Origin: Adiantum capillus-veneris
Lineage: Eukaryota > Streptophyta > Polypodiopsida > Polypodiales > Pteridaceae
Length of the DNA: 64,000 nt
Assembly: GCA_014529385.2 (NCBI GenBank)
Contig: CM043967.1
Span: forward strand, 133,416,682 to 133,480,681
Direction: 5' to 3'
In this document: piece by piece, positions 21,227 through 32,316 of the stretch
Position numbering within the stretch: position 1 is the stretch's first letter
Layout: each line of letters opens with the position of its first letter
Translations under genes and position numbers: made by a program
The notes under the pieces: generated by a model
Seen by the model: the letters and a program-made list of their open reading frames with translations, nothing else
Databases searched by the model: none
What the model was told of the DNA's origin: nothing

Positions 21227-21432
21227 AAAGTAATTTAGGGTACCCGCATTTCGAAAATAATATAGGGTACCCCTATTTTATGGTGTTGGGTTTGAACCCG
21301 AGACCTCACGCATGAGAGGCGCCTACCCTAACCACTACGCCATGCATGCGTTGTGAAACATGGGGGCCCTTTTTTAAGTAAATTAGGGACGGGCTTTTTA
21401 TAAAAGTAATCTATGGTACCCTAATTTACTTT
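21227..21432. mobile_element. Small inverted-repeat element with tRNA-like core
   Basis: Ends are inverted copies of AAAGTAATTTAGGGTACC (21227-21244) and its complement at 21415-21432 with one mismatch. The 206-base unit contains a further internal TAGGGTACCC and, at its centre, a tRNA-like segment. No clear target duplication was seen. It could be a MITE that captured a tRNA-derived sequence or a decayed SINE. Confidence 0.45.
21283..21349 (-). other. tRNA-like sequence (pol III box A and box B)
   Basis: On the minus strand GGCGTAGTGGTTAGG fits box A and, 30 bases on, GGTTCAAACCC fits box B with a paired T-stem. The anticodon region CCTCTCATGCG and an imperfect acceptor stem argue against a functional tRNA gene; a tRNA-derived SINE head is more likely. 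Confidence 0.5.
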
Positions 21433-21643
21433 CGGCGCCGTCACTTCACAATGCCCCCGCTGTAGATCCCACCCTCCTATGCCCGTGCCACTTAGTCCCG
21501 AGGAGCCGCGAGGGCCCGCCTGCCGTTGGGCACACCTGACCGATTCAGCATGCATTCATAATCGACAGAGAGATTCTCTGAGATTCCGGACGACAAGTAT
21601 TCTTGTTCATACTCTCTCTTTCTCTATAGTGGGTTCGCTGGTA

Positions 21644-21933
21644 ATGGCGACCTCACGGTTTTTCCATGCCTCTGTCGTGGGAGATGATCCACGCTCCCAG
21701 CTCACCCCTTGGGTTTCGTCTGTCACACTTGGCATTCTTGCTTGTAAAACTGTGAGTTCCACTCTCTCCTTTTCGTCCTTCCTTCATACTTGCTGCTCGC
21801 TTGCAACCCTTATCAATCCATGTGCTCGTCTCGTCATTGATGGACAGATTTATAATGTCATGAAAGCGTTTAGCCCTCTTGTTCCCCACTACTCCAAGCT
21901 ATCCAAAGCAGAAAAGGTTGAATGGGACAACAG
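21644..21933 (+). CDS. TLC-domain membrane protein, first two exons (partial)
   Basis: ATG 21644 opens MATSRFFHASVVGDD. Exon 1 would end at 21751 (CKT) with donor GTGAGT. A 96-base intron ends in GATGGACAG at 21847. Exon 2 (21848-21933) reads IYNVMKAFSPLVPHYSKLSK and ends AEKVEWDNR with donor GTATCC at 21934. The block ..SKLSKAEKVEWDNR before an intron matches what I know of plant TMEM56-like TLC (TRAM-LAG1-CLN8) proteins, where it precedes the STVHA block; these are multi-pass membrane proteins. The intron is in frame without stops, so the frame appears continuous from 21479 to the stop at 21953-21955. Later exons were not found before the retrotransposon nest, so the gene is either broken here or has a giant second intron. 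Confidence 0.6.
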
Positions 21934-23036
21934 GTATCCGATCCTGACCACTTGACGCTTTATGCATGTACAATGGTCTTTACCTGGGTGTCCATCTCGT
22001 AATCTTCTTCCTCTATCTTCCCAAAGAAAGCGTTTTGAGAAGAATAAAACAGGAAGACCCCCTTGAAATGCATTTGCAAGCAAAAAAGTGCATGGCATGG
22101 TTTTATATCCACTCAAGGCTGTCAAGGTCGTTACAGAAAATTTATGTTGTAAACTGCCTCTAACCTGTGGACAAATGGAGGTTTAGCTTACACCGACCAT
22201 TTGTGAGACTTTATGACAAATGGCTCACCATTCATGCATAAGTCATTGGCAGGTGGTTGCTGGTGATGGTGTGCACCACTGACTGAACATTGGCAATGTG
22301 GACTGATTCATGCAATAACAGATTGTGGGTTTGGGTTCTAGGTACAGCAAAAATTGTCTCAAACTTGCAATCTGGAGAAGTCAAAATTAGCTTGTACGGA
22401 TGATTTTGCGGTACTTTGGGGCAAGCCACTAACAATGTACAAGGCAGTAGGCAGGTAGTTGGCTGGGCTGATAGTCCTATGGTCAATGTAATGGAGTATG
22501 GAAAGGCTGTGTGGCCAAGTCCACGTAGCTTTTAGGAGTAGGCGTGTCCTGTCTTCTGGAGCAACACTTGTGGTGGATGTGACAATCTTTCCCATTAGAA
22601 TCTGTGTAAATTCTTGACGTGAATCTGAGTTTTTATTCCCCCAGGTTTGTATTTAGGAGTTTCTTCGATTTGGTTGTGTTTTTGTAGATTTTAATGTTTT
22701 AGTCATTGCCAATTTAAACCAGCCTCTTTAATATCTTAAGCATGCTGTCATCTAGCAAACATAAGTTAAATTTTTATTTGGCGCTATTTGAGTGAGGCCA
22801 CTAGTTATCTCATTTTCTTTTGGTTAGGAGAGCAATGATTGTCTGTTCAAATTAAACAATTGAATGATGGTAGGGCCATGCCAAAGGGCACATACAGGGG
22901 TCTCAAAAAACTTTTGAAATCCACACTCATATGACTGTTACATTATCCTCAATCTTGCCTGTAGGTACAAAATTGGAAGTTGATGTAGCATGTCACGTGG
23001 TATACAGAGCCATGTGCATGTGACATTATCATACGA
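21934..23036 (+). other. Putative intron 2 of the TLC gene / unassigned
   Basis: Follows a good donor site. No later TLC exon and no transposon coding sequence recognised. Contains several T-rich stretches as expected of plant introns. Confidence 0.4.
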
Positions 23037-23430
23037 TTAAATGTACAAGGTGTGGCTGTAAGACCGAGTGGCATACCGACACCTTGTGATGCCCTCGCTA
23101 AGTCCTAAAGGCTGTCTTGTAGATGTCTCTTTGCAATACTTACTTGGTGGTAGCCACTCTTCAGGTCGATGAAAATACCTTTGCCCCATTGACCGCTTCA
23201 AGATGCACTCGATGTGAGGCATAGAGAACGTGTTTTTGACCGTCATGTTATTGAGGGCCCTGTAATCAACACACGCCCAGGTTGAGCCATCCTTCTTACG
23301 AACAAAAAGATTAGGAGCAACAAAAGGACTTACAGTGGGATGCATAAACCCTTCCTCCAAAAACTCATCTAGTTGGCGCTCTAGCTCCTTTTCATTAGCC
23401 TTATTTAAATGATACAGAAACTTACATGCT
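23037..23430 (-). pseudogene. Gypsy reverse-transcriptase fragment
   Basis: Minus-strand frame with LNKANEKELERQLDEF-like start, [32 protein letters not shown] and, after a shift, [10 protein letters not shown]. It corresponds to the same region of RT in M1 (about 28990-29290) but is more diverged. Bounded on the right by an M-type LTR without the intervening gag, leader or primer site, so an internal deletion or rearrangement joined them. Confidence 0.85.
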
Positions 23431-23578
23431 GTGCTACATGTTAATAGTGCTCAGAATGAGTGCTCCGTTGTGCTCAAGGGTTCCTTTTACTTATGGAAGG
23501 GAGAGCCTTCCGTTCTTCTTATAGAGAGAGTGCAAGTGCAATGATCACAAACAAAGTGAATGCTACTGTGAAGGAGAG

Positions 23579-23582
<4 letters not shown>

Positions 23583-23619
<37 letters not shown>
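23583..23619. repeat. (GA)n microsatellite in LTR S
   Basis: An uninterrupted GA run; in sister LTRs the corresponding position has only GAGAGAAGGAGAG. Confidence 0.95.
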
Positions 23620-23624
<5 letters not shown>

Positions 23625-23810
23625 AATGCGACACCAGATGGTTCTCAAACGCCCCTCCAAGGGCCCCCCTCTCTATGGCGAGAGAGGTCTATGCTATAGA
23701 TTGCACAAATCTGGTACAACGGTCTAGATGCTGTGGTACTTGATGATGACTATGTCGACGACGATGATGTCGTCGACGACGATGGAGACTATGACGATGA
23801 CGATGATGGT

Positions 23811-23956
23811 GTCGTCGTCAAGTCCGGGATGTGTGATGATGGCGACAGGTGTCGTCGTCAAGATATGGATTTGCGATGACGATGGCGAAGGTGTCGTCGT
23901 CAAGATAGGGATCTGCGATGACGATGATGAAGGTGTCGTCGTCAAGATGGGGACTG

Positions 23957-23980
<24 letters not shown>
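23811..23980. repeat. 42-base minisatellite inside LTR S
   Basis: GTCGTCGTCAAG recurs at 23811, 23851, 23893 and 23935, separated by GATGACGATGRYGAAG-type sequence, then runs into a pure GATGAC array to about 23990. Confidence 0.88.
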
Positions 23981-23989
<9 letters not shown>

Positions 23990-24868
23990 CGATGGTGTTG
24001 AAGATGACGGCGTCAGGGCTGAAAACTGAAAACGCTAGATGCTCTGCTATGGATCTGCTACTGTGGCGGTAATGCGGGGCTGATCTACAACCGCCGTGTT
24101 GTGCAAGGGCTGAAAATGCAAGACGCTGGCTGATCTGGCTGAATTGCAAGACGCTAGTACTGTTTTGGGCTGAAAACTGTCTACTGGCAGATCTGCAACA
24201 AGGTGGCACTTGTGGCAAGCATCTGCTACTGAATCCGGTCGGATTTGACGAGGTTAAGTGCTGAAAAGCAAAAATGCCAGGCTGTTTGGGCTGAATCTGC
24301 TAACACTAGGGTGTCTGTTGAATTCTGAAAACGCCAGGCTGATCTGCCGAAATCTAGAAACGCCAGGCTGATCTGGGTCTTTTAAGTTTTTCTTCTTGAG
24401 AAAACGCTAAGGCTCCTTGAGATCTGGTACGCGACGAGGCTTGGCAAAAACGCTGATGGTTGAAAACTGCCAAAAACGCTAGGCTTTGCAGTGGATGCAA
24501 AACGCTAGCTGCTGCTTGGACTTCTGCTGAGAGGCTCCTTTGTTGGATTACTGCTCCTCTGCTTCTAGTGAGTGCCCAATGGTTTTCTTTTATAGTTTCT
24601 TTAGCAATTTGCCCCACCTACTTTTCCAACAAAAGTCACTTATTAATAAATAAGTGAAAAATGTGTACTTTGGCAAAAAGGGTTCTATGCTCCGGAAAAT
24701 GCTCATGCTAGCTTACTGTGCAAGAGAGGGCATGCAACTGTGACCGGCTTGGACATGCACGTCTTGCTAGAGGCTCACAACGGTGCGAGGCTAGGTCCTA
24801 CGCTAAGACTGACGCTAGAATATGGTAGAAGCATGTCCACGTGGCGCAAATGAAGTGCACACGTGACA

Positions 24869-25318
24869 CGAGTACCCCAACAATGTTTCACAGGATGATG
24901 GATACGATTTTCAGAGAGTATAGGTCATTTGTGGGCAACCTTTTTTGACGATGACATCGTCTTCTCCAAGAATGAGGCAGAGCACATACACCATCTGTTA
25001 CAGGTTTTTCCAAGCACTGAGGCAACATCAATTGGTGATGTATGGGAAGAAGAGCTAGTTTTTCTTACCTAAGATCCGGTTTTTGGGATACATTGTTTGT
25101 GCGGAGGGTATTAGAATGGACCTGGCCAAGATGGAGACCCTAAGAGATTGGCCCGATTTGAAGAATATCCGAAGCTTTTTTGGGTTTTTGCTCTTACTAC
25201 CGATGGTTCATTCAAAGATTTGTGGAGATTGCTTCTCCTCTACATGCTTTGACACAGAAAGGGTTTCGACGACAGAATTGGGAAGTGGTTGCAGGCTATC
25301 CACTCATGGAAGGCTATT
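24869..25318 (+). pseudogene. Element P: gypsy RT fragment, left part
   Basis: Plus-strand remnant beginning inside RT (FHRMMDTIFREYRSFVGN, then the catalytic DD block with IVFSKNEAEHI) and continuing FGYIVCAEGIRMDLAKME and DWPDLKNI to AGYPLMEGYL. Most of RNase H is deleted. Related to X but distinct. P's 5' half (LTR, gag, protease) is missing; it starts at the edge of LTR S. M1 inserted at ATTTG and P resumes at 48454. Confidence 0.88.
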
Positions 25319-26539
25319 TGTAAGGTGCAGTGGAATGAATGTTGTATTTTCTCAAGATTAGTGATCTTTATTTCTCAAGGTTCCTTTTAGTTCGTAGGGA
25401 AGGAGAGAGCCTTCCGTCTTTATGGAGAGTGCTATGATCACGAACAAAGTGAGTGGATATTGCGCGTGCAAGTGAATGAGACTGAGAGAAGGAGAGAAAA
25501 GAGATACGACACCCGAGAGGTTGTAAAACCCTCCTCCAAAGGCCCCACTCTCGTCGGCGAGAGTGGTCTAACTTTGATTGCACAAAGGTGTACAATGATG
25601 ATGCATGGACTGATGCAAATGAGGTCTATGTCGATGACGACGATGATGACTTTGGGGCTGATTTGGGTCTTCTTGTATCTGCTGTCCACAAGGGCTTAAG
25701 GGCTGAGAATTGGGGTGATCTTGGTGGCTGAAAATCCCTGTTTAGTCGATGTTTCTAGGCTGAAATAAAATGCTGAGATCAAATGGTTCAGGCTGCGTTT
25801 TTGAAGGACTGCTGCCGGCTGAAAACGCTTAGGAATTGCTGTGTTTTTCAAGGGCTGAGACTGATGGTAAAAACGCTGAGGTTGCTTCAGTCAAGGCTGC
25901 GTTTTAATGCTGAAAAGCTGAGGCAAAAACACTGTAGCCTGCTGATGGTTTAGCGATCTAGAAAACGCTGGCTTTGGGAGGCTTTGAAGGGGGAAAACGC
26001 CAGGCAATGGTGTTGGAATGGCGATGGCTGAATTTGGATAAACGCCAAGGGGATGGATCCTTATGGCGATGATGGAAACGCTGGCTGGTGGAGTGGCCTC
26101 ACCAAGGGCTTGGGGAGGGTCTTGTTGAGAGAGGGAGGGACACCTGTTGCTTGGGGAAGCCTGCTGTGCCTTTGCTCATCTGCCAATTTGTGCTAACTTG
26201 GGTTTGCTTATATATTAACTTACCCAATTTGCCCTACTGAGTACCCAACAAAAGTCACTTAATAAATAAGTGAAAAATGTCAAAAATAGGAAAAAATGAG
26301 ATAAAGTCACTTGAAAAATCCCCAAACTGACTCTGATGGAATCTGATGGAAATGCTTATGCTTATGCAGTGTGCAACCAAAGGATATGCATCTACATTGA
26401 GTGACTGGGCATGCACGGTCTACGAATACTCACAAAAGTGCCAGATCACTTCTAATCTAAAACTGACTGAACTTGACGGAAACCGTGCTATGGTGTAGCT
26501 TGTCCACGGACACATAGGGTTGGGATGTGTCACGTGACA
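25319..26539 (-). repeat. M1 3' LTR
   Basis: Plus-strand TAAGGTGCAG...GTGTCACGTGACA. Near-identical to the interrupted copy at 39421-39687/47468-48453. Carries a minus-strand TATATAAG box near 26210 and a minus-strand AATAAA near the left end (about 25368). Confidence 0.93.
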
Positions 26540-26553
26540 TCCCCTTCCTTTTA
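26540..26553 (-). promoter_or_regulatory. M1 polypurine tract
   Basis: Minus-strand AAAAGGAAGGGGA adjoins the LTR. Confidence 0.88.
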
Positions 26554-26576
26554 AAGTGAGGTACTGGTACCGAGCT

Positions 26577-28112
26577 GCATGGCTTCCTTGTAGTCTGCCA
26601 ACAACTCTGGATAATCCTTGAAGAACTCTTCGTCTACCCACACTGCTTCATGGGTTCCTCAATCTTTGAACTTCAAAAAATACTGTCGTACTTGTTTCTT
26701 CGAACCATGGCGAAACCGATGCAACAAAACTTGCTCTGGCTCCATGACTTCAGCTTCATCGATGATCTCTGGTTCTTCTTCTTCCGAAACGTCCTTTGGA
26801 GGTGTTCCCTGAAACACTTTCAACCAAGAAACATGGAAAACGTTGTGCATTGACCATGAGTTAGGCAACTTCAATTTCATTGAAACCTCATTAATCTTTT
26901 TGATGACTGGAAAAGGACCATACATACGAAAAGATAACTTAGGACATTTCTTTCCAACTTGCTTAAGACGCTGTTTCATGATTCGTAGATATACCCAATC
27001 TCCTTCCTTGATCGAGACCTCCTGACGATGCTTGTTAGCTTTTCGAGAATAAGATTCCTGAGCTTTGCTTAGCCGAAGCTTCACACTCTCAGAAATCTCA
27101 TCCAATGACTGACTCTCGGCATTGGCATCAGACATTTGACTGATCGATCGAGTCAACAGTGACTGGAATCGGTGGCCAAAAGCTGCCTCATACGGAGTTC
27201 GACCAATAGCAGAAGAAAAGGAATCATTGAGAATACTCTGAACCAATGGGAGCTCTAGAGATCCCATTGAGACTGCTGATCATGAACATAAGACTTCAAC
27301 ACATCAAAAGCCAACTGATTATAAATTTCCGTTTGACCATCTGACTGTGGATGAAAAGCGGATGAAAAATTCAACTTTGTGCCAAAATTTTCAAAGAGAG
27401 CACGTCAAAAGTTGGACGTAAACTTAACATCCCTATCTGAAACAATGGACTTTGGCAAACCACATAGGGGGTACCAATGCTTTATGAACAATCGTGCAAC
27501 ATCTTGTGCAGTAACTGTGGCCTTACAAGGAATCAACATGCAGAATTTGCTGAAACGATCAACAATCGTTAAACATTGAGTGTTCCTTGAATGCAGACTT
27601 GGTGGTAAGTTAGTCACAAAATCCATAGAGATATCTTGAAAAGGTCCCTTGGAAATAGGCAGCGGAAGCAAGAGGCCTTGCTGCTTACCCCGAGGAGCTT
27701 TTACTTTTTGACATATGGTGCAGTGTGTGACATAATGAAACACTTCTTTCCGCATTTTCGGCCAATAAAAAAAACGTTCAATCTTTTCCAATGTGGTGTT
27801 CATTCCCCTGTGTCCACCCGTGAGAGAGTCATGTGCATCATGCAATATGGTTGGCCTGAGAGAGGGCAACACACATAGACGCTGACGAAAAAATAACAAT
27901 CCATCACGAATGAGATAGTTGCTGGGCCCTTGGGAAGCAAGAGCCTGCAACCAATACTTACCAAACTTCGAATTTGCATACTGATTCTTCATGCTGTCAA
28001 AAGACTCACCCTGTATAGAAAATGTGGTTCTTGACTCAAGAGCCAAAATCTGTTCTTTGCGACTCAACGCATCTGCAACAGGGTTAGCTTTTCCAGGCAC
28101 ATACTCAATCAA
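26577..28112 (-). pseudogene. M1 integrase with chromodomain-like tail
   Basis: 28112-27405 carries MIEYVPGKANPVADALSRK (end of RNase H), the HHCC zinc finger (DSLTGGHRGMNTTLEKIE, then CTICQKVK) and the first two catalytic Asp blocks (DISMDFVTNLPPS, SIVSDRDVKFTS). A shift near 27405 leads to 27267-26659 with the C-terminal GDWVYLRIMKQRLKQVGKK domain and PEQVLLHRFRHGSKKQVRQY, a chromodomain-like fold pattern ending in a stop at 26659. The tail to 26577 (VWVDEEFFKDYPELLADYKE) lies after that stop. Chromodomains steer integration toward marked chromatin. Confidence 0.9.
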
Positions 28113-28777
28113 ACCGCCAAATTGCTCAAAAAATTGTGACCACCGCGCTTGGCGATCACTCTAATGTGCACTAGGCATAGACTGGACCACTTGAGGGCTT
28201 GATGATCTGTGCGCACTGTAAACTCTCTACCATACAAAAAATGCTTCCAATGTTTAAGAGAGTGAATGACAGACAAAAGTTCTTTATCATAAACTGAATA
28301 ATTCTTTTCCGCACTATTGAGCTTCCGGCTAAGGAAAGCTACAGGACGACCATGCTGCTGGAGCACAGCGCCTATGGCGACATTGCTCGCATCCGTCCAT
28401 ACCTCAAAGGGATCATCCCAAGAAGCAAGGATAAGACACGGAGCTTCTGTCTCCGCAACCTTGAGAGCTGCAAAAGCCTCAATGGCTGCCTCAGGCAAGT
28501 CTACGCATTGACGGCGAGTCTTTACCCCTTTCAAAACATCAGTCATAGGTGCAGCAATGCGTGCAAAATTCTCTATGTGCGAACTATATGCTTGACATAA
28601 ACCAAGAAAAGAACGCACATCATATGCAGTTTTGGGCAAATCCCAATTACGAACGTGTTCCACCTTCGCGGGATCTAGCTTGACGCCTTCTGCAGAAATG
28701 ATATAACCGAGATAAGTGACTTTAGTAAGAAAAAATTTAGACTTCTTAGCTGCAATGTACAACTGACACTCATCCAA
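28109..28777 (-). pseudogene. M1 RT connection and RNase H
   Basis: 222 codons after the TAG that ends RT. Carries LGYIISAEGVKLDPAKVEHV, the RT thumb/connection, then RNase H with VWTDASNVAIGAVLQQ, YSVYDKELLSVIHSLKHWKH and VRTDHQALKW. The catalytic acidic residues of gypsy RNase H are present. Ends by shift near 28160. Confidence 0.92.
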
Positions 28778-28816
28778 ACGAGTTAGTACCCTTTCAACAT
28801 CTCTTTCATGTTGTTC

Positions 28817-29419
28817 CTATGATGTAGAAAAGATAAGAATATCATCTAAAAAGATGAACACACGTACACCTACCATATTGCCGAAACGACCTACCATGAG
28901 ACGATTCAACGTACCCACGGCTCTTGTCAATCCAAAAGGCATAACAATATACTCCCATTGCCCTCGCTCGGTGTGAAAGGCGGTCTTGAAAATGTCCCCT
29001 TTGAATACCTGTACTTGATGGTATCCACTTTTGAGATCGACCTTGCTGAAAACCTTTGCCCCATTGAGCCTATCGAGGATATACTCAATGCGAGGCATCG
29101 GAAACTTGTTCTTGACGGTTATCTTGTTTAATGCCCTGTAATCAACACACAAACGAGACGAACCATCCTTCTTGCGAACGAACAAAATAGGAGCAACAAA
29201 AGGACTTACACTAGGACGTATGAATCCTCTAGCCACCAACTCCGTGAGTTGTCGCTCTAATTCTTCATCCTGTGACTTGTTCAAACGGTAGGGAGCCTTA
29301 CTGACAGGCTGTGCTCCCTCCATAAGCTCGATGCGATGGTTCTCCGGCCGCTCCGGTGGGAGACGAGGTGAAAGATCATTCTGCAAAAAGAGATGTTTAA
29401 ATTTTGTAAACAACTCCAT
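28817..29419 (-). pseudogene. M1 reverse transcriptase
   Basis: 200 codons. Visible blocks: [66 protein letters not shown] (canonical NAPATF replaced) and the catalytic [15 protein letters not shown] at 28817-28819 follows four codons later. M2 has the same TAG in the same codon. The enzyme would copy element RNA, but the stop cuts it before RNase H unless read through. Confidence 0.92.
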
Positions 29420-29639
29420 CTTCTAACCTGGAGCTTGAATGCTCTGGGAAACTGGAGCAGCATAGATGAATGGCGCTTGTGCTCCTCGTCGTAATTCACG
29501 CTTTACTTGCACATGCGAGATGAGAGGCAAAGAATGCAAGCCCTCCTCAGCACGAATGATGAGGGGAAATCTGTTTTGGCATGTAAAATGAGAGTGTTAG
29601 CCTCTCAATCAACGAGAGGTTTCAATTCACGAAACCATT

Positions 29640-30575
29640 TCATCCTAAAATCATATCACATCCTGAGAGAGGAGACACAAGAAATTTCCTACGAAAAAAA
29701 GCTTGCTGAACGGTAAACATCACATCAAGGCACTCCTTCGTGATGAGAGAGTCCATACCAGGAGCGAAGCCAGAAACCTCGAGAGGAGATTTTTGACTAA
29801 GCTCTAGGCGGGCTCTCTCAACAAGAGGGGGACTAATCACATCATGCATACTGCCTGGATCAAACAATATGATGAAACGCTGTCCTTTTACATGACCATA
29901 ACACTTCAAGAGAGATTTATCAATGTGCGTGTCAGAGTCAGGAGAAGATGCTGGTTGTGTTGTGACAGAGTTTGTGGTAGTTGTGGGTACCTTTGGTTCT
30001 TTAGGTGGGACTGTCTTAGGACAGATTTTCTTAATTTGACCCTTAATGTGACATTGAAAACATCTACCTTCTTTCGCATAAATCACTTGTTCTTCTGTCG
30101 TGATGTATCCTCCTATAATTCCTTGAGAAGCTTTTTCATCAGGGGTTAGCTTAGGTTTTGCAGGTGCTTTAGCTTTACCCTTAGATTCATTGTTAGAGTT
30201 CTTTTCCGAGGAATTAGAGGAAGAAGGGCTTGAAGAATTACCATTCTTACCGTTCTTACCATTGTGTGTGTTCTGAGAATTCTGAGATGTCCCTTGAGAA
30301 GATTTGTTCTCCTTAGGCTTTCCCTTGTTGTGCTTCATCTCTTGGGCGAGAGCGATTGCTGCCGCCTCGATGAGATCCGCGGGGTCAAAGACTTCAATAT
30401 CAAACTTGATGTATTCGTCTAATCCAAAGAGAAAAGCCTCTTTGCGCTCATCATCCGACTTGCGTAATTGAGTGCCTTGCTGCAAAACATGGTTAGAAAA
30501 CGACATGACTGGCATACTATGTTGCTTGAGATTACGCCAATGCTCTTTCAATCGTGCAAGGTACTGAGGGGGCAT
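29640..30575 (-). pseudogene. M1 gag C-terminus and aspartic protease
   Basis: 311 codons. It opens in the gag core (PPQYLARLKEHWRNLKQHSM), passes a low-complexity Asn/Ser/Lys linker (residues about 100-150) and a damaged knuckle CFQCHIKGQIKKIC in which the His is Gln. The protease site near residue 240 reads LFDPGSMHDVIS: D-P-G where D-[ST]-G is required. Ends CDMILG then a stop. Confidence 0.9.
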
Positions 30576-31230
30576 AAACTGCGCCTTGAGCTTGTCTTGG
30601 AAATCAGCCCAACTAAAAGAGGGGCGTGAAATCGTCGGGTGCCTCTAGGTGTGCGGCCAGCTGTGCCTCTTGCCATGCATGGTAAATTGATGGTATCACC
30701 GGCAAGGTACATAGATGCCGTCAAAACTTTGCTATTTACTGTTTTCTTAGTTGTCGCAAAATAAGCATTAAATTGATGCAACCAAGAATGAATCACCGTA
30801 GCATCCATCTTACCATCATAGTTACTGAAAGTCAACTTTTCGGTGATTGGGTTGTTGGAATCCGCATCGTGGCTTGCACCACTAGAGGAACTCCCACGAT
30901 CTTTCGGTGGTTCGGTCTTCGAAGCTAGCATGTGGGAAATAAATTCTTGATTGCGAATCTCCCTTTGAGCTTCACGTTCATCGCGCTCGCGTTCGGATGC
31001 AAGTCGATTTTCTTCTTGTTTTGCGGCAAGAGCAAGGCGCTCACGGTCCTAAGCAAGGCGATTTGCTTCTTGTCTATCCATCATGGCCATCATCTGCTTG
31101 ACCATTGCCTCCATAGGGTTTGGTGCACTTGGTGGCGTAGATGGCGAAGGGGGAGGGTTGAAGAAATCATCTCCGGGTGGGGATGAGTCTTCGTCGCCTC
31201 TCTCATGCTCATCACCTGTATGCGAAGTAG
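30548..31230 (-). pseudogene. M1 gag N-terminus, start codon missing
   Basis: From 31230 the frame gives TGDEHERGDEDSSPPGDDF and MEAMVKQMMAMMDRQEANR, is closed at 31049-31051, then resumes (LASKTEPPKDRGSS, KLTFSNYDGK, IHSWLHQFNAYFATTKK, YLAGDTIN). A shift near 30640 passes to the next frame. In M2 the same region begins at a clear ATG (45693); in M1 the corresponding start and leader are gone and Y lies 5 bases to the right. Confidence 0.88.
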
Positions 31231-32307
31231 GTTGCTTTTTGTCACAAACGGGAGCGCATAACAATATAAAATACATTCGGATAAATAGGATTTATCACTT
31301 ATTACTGAAGCCAGAGGATATAGAGAGAAATAAATAGAGAGAGAGATAGAGAGTGAGAAGATCGACAGAGTACTTGGGACCAGAAGATGGGCTGGTCCCC
31401 CCCTCGTAATAGTATCTTTATTATTGAGGAGAAGTCTATACAAGCACTTGAACCGAACTATTACCACGTTCATTCTAGAATAAGACTTGATGGTTCCCGG
31501 AAGCCTCAGCTTCCGATTCCTAGGGCAAAACCCTATTCCAAGGAACTTCCGTTCCTTATTTCAATTCCTCGAGAATCAAGGTTCTCGCCTCTGGATCTCA
31601 CCTTCCAGACTCAGGGCATGGCATCCCTGCAACTCTTTTCCAACTCTCTTTCCAGAGTCCTCTTCCCGCAGAACAACTCTGCTTTCCCGGACACGAAGTC
31701 CTTACTTGGGAATCCCAACTTTCGGATCACAACTTGAGAGACTACCTCTCTCCGATCCGTGGATCTACTTCCCAAACTCGGGTACGAAACCCCTGGGCTG
31801 ATCTGGCTCTAGTTCCTCAGAGCGCTTTTCTCTTGCAGAGGCTCATATCTTCCTCTGCTCCTACTCCCTCACTAAGAGGAAGTACACCTGCAAACAAATA
31901 CTCAGAGTTCATAACATGAAAATTGTTACCTTCAAAGTCTCGACGCTCGAAACGCAACTCCGTTCTCGAAAAGCAATTCCCCGGAAGAGATCTCTCCATA
32001 GAAAATCCTCTCTTCCAATCCTACACACAAAAGAGGTGTGTTCTCGGGTTCCTTCTTGTAAATCAGCCCCGTCTACGACGTTTATGGGCTGAAAACAGAG
32101 AAAAACAGCAACTTGTCGCGATGGAAACACGCTTCGTAGGCACTTCTTCGCGAGGGAACTCGCGCACTGGGTCTTGGCGACATCTGGTACACTTGGGGCA
32201 GCCATGGGCATCACCGGCAACGTCTTCTTTACGGCGGCTGAAATCTGCAGCAGCAGCATCTCCTCCTTGCAAAGATTGGTCCTCCTCCTGAGTAAGGGCA
32301 TGTGATG

Positions 32308-32316
32308 CTTTTATAG
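32308..32316 (-). promoter_or_regulatory. TATA box of solo LTR Y
   Basis: Minus-strand CTATAAAAG, followed downstream by an AATAAA about 890 bases away, giving a long putative R region. Confidence 0.5.

Larger units (their letters stand above)
23439..24868 (-). repeat. M-type LTR (divergent copy S)
   Basis: Shares the M-family LTR order: GTGCTCAAGG near the left end, GAGAGCCTTCCGTTC, the CACTCTCGCC-type block, GAT/GAC trinucleotides, recurrent AACGCT/AACGCC words, the TTATTAATAAATAAGTGAAA block and CACGTGACA at 24860-24868. The left terminus is degenerate (TGTTAATAGTGC). It abuts P at 24869. No matching TSD was found, consistent with loss of the partner end. Confidence 0.75.

Noticed and set aside
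21283-21349. Functional tRNA gene
   Set aside because: Box A and box B are present but the acceptor stem does not pair well and the segment lies inside an inverted-repeat element; kept only as tRNA-like.
22232-22595. Minus-strand frames in the TLC intron as a gene
   Set aside because: Two short overlapping frames without domain, start context or splice support.
23728-24218. Open frames made of MTMTMM or IVIVIV runs
   Set aside because: Direct translation of the GAT/GAC array in an LTR; no family and no conservation of frame between LTR copies.
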